Below are positions 6,157-7,666 of a DNA stretch of 7,666 bases, piece by piece. Within the stretch, counting starts at the first letter, position 1; every line of letters starts with the position of its first letter. A program made the translations under genes and the position numbers. Below the pieces are notes generated by a model. It had not been told where the DNA came from. It saw nothing but the letters and a program-made list of their open reading frames with translations, and ran no database searches. Source of the stretch: Pseudomonadota bacterium (GTDB taxonomy: Bacteria; Pseudomonadota; Alphaproteobacteria; Azospirillales; Azospirillaceae). The stretch is from NCBI GenBank assembly GCA_023416195.1, contig JAEZID010000325.1, forward strand, positions 1-7,666. The letters are read 5' to 3'.

Positions 6157-7179
6157 ATGTCGCAGACCGTCCACCGCACCGATGTCGTCATCGTCGGCGC
6201 CGGCCCCGTGGGCCTGTTCGCCATCTTCGAATGCGGCATGCTGAAGATGAACGTCCATGTCGTGGACGCGCTGGACATGGTGGGCGGCCAGTGCACCGCG
6301 CTGTACCCGGAAAAGCCGATCTACGACATCCCGGCCCACCCGGCCATCGAGGCAGCCGACCTGATCGACCGTCTGGCGCAGCAGGCCGCTCCCTTCGCGC
6401 CGACCTACCACTTGGGCCAGCAGGTCGAGAAGCTGACCCGCACCGACGAGGGGCGCTGGCTGGTCGAAACGAACATCGGGACGCGGATCGACGCGCAGGC
6501 GGTCATCATCGCGGCCGGCAGCGGCGCCTTCGGCCCGAACCGCCCGCCGCTGGACGGGCTGGAGCAGTATGAGGGCAAGTCGGTCTTCTACATGGTCCGC
6601 CGCCGCCAGGACTTCGCCGGCAAGCGCGTGGTGATCGCGGGCGGCGGCGACTCGGCGGTCGATTGGACGCTGTCGCTGGCCGACGTGGCGGAGAAGGTCT
6701 ACGTCGTCCACCGCCGGCCGAAGTTCCGCGCCGCCCCGGAAAGCGTCGCCCGCATGGACGTGCTGGCGCGCGAGGGCCGGATCGAGATGGTCGTGCCCTA
6801 CCAGCTCTCCGGTCTGGTGGGCGAGAACGGGCAGCTGTCGGCGGTGCGCGTCGCCACGCTGGACGGCGAGGAAAAGGATCTGCCGGCCGACGCGCTGCTG
6901 GCCTTCTTCGGCCTGTCGATGAACCTGGGACCCATCGCCGACTGGGGTCTGAACCTGGAGCGCAACCACATCGACGTCAGCCTGCCCGGCTGCGCGACCA
7001 GCGCCCCCGGCGTCTTCGCCATCGGCGACATCGCCACCTATCCCGGCAAGCTGAAGCTGATCCTCTGCGGCTTCTCCGAGGCGGCGCAGGCGGCCCACGC
7101 CATCCACCCGCTGGTCCGTCCGGGCGAGGCGCTGCACTTCGAATACTCCACCTCCAAGGGCGTTCCGGGAGCGGAATAA
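6157..7179 (+). CDS. Thioredoxin reductase-like ferredoxin/flavodoxin-NADP+ reductase
   Basis: This 340-aa FAD enzyme exchanges electrons between NADPH and ferredoxin or flavodoxin in the cytosol. It has two Rossmann folds. The FAD-binding GAGPVG is at 14-19, followed by the family-typical stretch MVGGQCTALYPEKPIYDIPA in the N-terminal part. The NADPH site has GGGDSAVDW (162-170) and HRRPKFR (185-191), whose arginines favour NADPH over NADH. The second FAD contact is in GVFAIGD (285-291). Unlike thioredoxin reductase it has no CxxC redox pair near the NADPH domain, and it has the extra C-terminal tail (FEYSTS, 328-333) where this family places an aromatic residue against the flavin. Length agrees with bacterial TrxR-like FNRs (about 330-350). 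The start ATG at 6157 has TAAGG 10 nt upstream. The gene stands alone, divergent from tsaE, so its physiological ferredoxin partner cannot be read from context. The stop TAA at 7177-7179 precedes a strong hairpin. Confidence 0.92.
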   Translation: MSQTVHRTDVVIVGAGPVGLFAIFECGMLKMNVHVVDALDMVGGQCTALYPEKPIYDIPAHPAIEAADLIDRLAQQAAPFAPTYHLGQQVEKLTRTDEGRWLVETNIGTRIDAQAVIIAAGSGAFGPNRPPLDGLEQYEGKSVFYMVRRRQDFAGKRVVIAGGGDSAVDWTLSLADVAEKVYVVHRRPKFRAAPESVARMDVLAREGRIEMVVPYQLSGLVGENGQLSAVRVATLDGEEKDLPADALLAFFGLSMNLGPIADWGLNLERNHIDVSLPGCATSAPGVFAIGDIATYPGKLKLILCGFSEAAQAAHAIHPLVRPGEALHFEYSTSKGVPGAE

Positions 7180-7199
7180 AGCCTGCCGGACAAAGAAGA

Positions 7200-7227
7200 C
7201 GGGCCGCCGGGGGGAACCGGCGGCCCG
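7200..7227. terminator. Shared bidirectional transcription terminator
   Basis: A perfect 11-bp GC-rich stem pairs 7200-7210 with 7217-7227 around the loop GGGGAA. It lies between the convergent reductase and Spy-like genes, 20 nt after the first and about 30 nt after the second. Read on the minus strand it is followed by TCTTCTTTGT, a T-rich tract giving a good intrinsic terminator for the Spy-like gene. On the plus strand the following CTTCGCGG is T-poor, so termination of the reductase mRNA there would be weaker or would rely on the stem alone. Confidence 0.75.
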
Positions 7228-7257
7228 CTTCGCGGTCGGCTGACGGGAGGCGGGGGA

Positions 7258-7666
7258 TCAGCCGCCGCGGGGGCCCTGACCCGGTTCGCCCGGACCATGG
7301 TGGCGCATGCGGGGTTCGCCCTTGCCGTTACCCATGGGGCCCATGCCGCCCATGTGGCGGGCGGCGCGGTCCAGGAAGCGGTCGGCGGTCTTCTGCTGCT
7401 CCGGGGTGAGCTGGGCGTAGAGATCGTTCAGCGCCGGGCGCACCTGCTGGATCTGCTGGAGGCGCGCCGACATCATGGCCTCCATCCGCTCAACCCGCTG
7501 CGGCAGAGCCGCCGGCATCGGCTGGTCCTTGTACTTGGTGCAGAGGTCGTCCATGGACTTCTGGCTCGCCTTCGCGGTGTCGGCGAACTTGGTCCAGGCG
7601 GCGCGCTGCTGGTCGGTGATGTTCAGCTTCTTCTCGGCGAAGGCCAGCATGCCGGCCAGACGGGCG
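7258..7666 (-). CDS. Spy/CpxP-like LTXXQ-motif family protein, C-terminal part (cut by window edge)
   Basis: The frame is open to the right edge, so only the C-terminal 135 residues are seen. The internal Met at 7648-7650 is not the true start, because family-like sequence (ARLAG) continues upstream of it. Two Spy-type repeats are visible: LNITDQQRAAWTKF, and LTPEQQKTADRFL, an exact LTXXQ motif. Between them is helical, charged sequence (ERMEAMMSARLQQIQQVRPA). Spy/CpxP proteins are periplasmic, all-helical, dimeric chaperones or envelope-stress regulators. The signal peptide expected for that location would lie beyond the edge. The last ~30 residues are a low-complexity tail rich in Gly, Met, His and Pro (starting HMGGMGPMGNGKG), which could bind metal ions. 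The stop TGA is at 7258-7260, just inside a shared terminator region. Family membership is likely; the specific role is unknown. Confidence 0.8.
   Translation of the reverse strand, partial: ARLAGMLAFAEKKLNITDQQRAAWTKFADTAKASQKSMDDLCTKYKDQPMPAALPQRVERMEAMMSARLQQIQQVRPALNDLYAQLTPEQQKTADRFLDRAARHMGGMGPMGNGKGEPRMRHHGPGEPGQGPRGG

Noticed and set aside
5989..7137. 382-residue minus-strand frame opposite the reductase gene
   Set aside because: Antisense shadow of the ferredoxin-NADP+ reductase, which has intact FAD and NADPH motifs.

Overview
The window comes from a high-GC (roughly 70% by eye) alphaproteobacterium. The protein sequences, the gene order and the intergenic repeat type suggest Azospirillum or a close relative in the Rhodospirillales. 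This is inferred from recall of the families, not from a search. Coding density is high. The longest gap between genes is about 232 bp, so no stretch over 300 bp lacks a gene. I see no tRNA, rRNA, CRISPR array, insertion sequence or phage gene.

Layout. A minus-strand operon covers about 1-5924 and is transcribed right to left: tsaE (tRNA t6A synthesis ATPase), amgK (anomeric MurNAc/GlcNAc kinase), murU (MurNAc-1-phosphate uridylyltransferase), addB and the start of addA (the two subunits of a double-strand-break-repair helicase-nuclease). The first four genes are tightly packed: a 4-nt GTGA overlap, then gaps of 2 nt and 7 nt. Only addB and addA are separated, by 151 bp that is mostly a three-hairpin intergenic repeat. 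Divergent from tsaE on the plus strand is a thioredoxin-reductase-like ferredoxin/flavodoxin-NADP+ reductase (6157-7179). It converges on a minus-strand Spy/LTXXQ-family gene that is cut by the right edge. The two convergent genes share a strong hairpin at 7200-7227.

How the genes work together. AmgK and MurU are consecutive steps of peptidoglycan recycling: MurNAc to MurNAc-alpha-1-phosphate to UDP-MurNAc. AddB and AddA form one enzyme. TsaE is linked to them only by co-transcription. As I recall, this gene order is common in alphaproteobacteria, so the gene content is ordinary housekeeping. I found no undescribed multi-gene system.

The unusual signals are non-coding: (1) three 13-bp tandem repeats upstream of the reductase, each starting with a GANTC (CcrM-type methylation) site and abutting a possible -35 box; (2) the addB-addA repeat, whose first two hairpins are inverted copies of each other and can refold into one long hairpin; and (3) a promoter-like pair placed so close to the tsaE start codon that its mRNA would be nearly leaderless.
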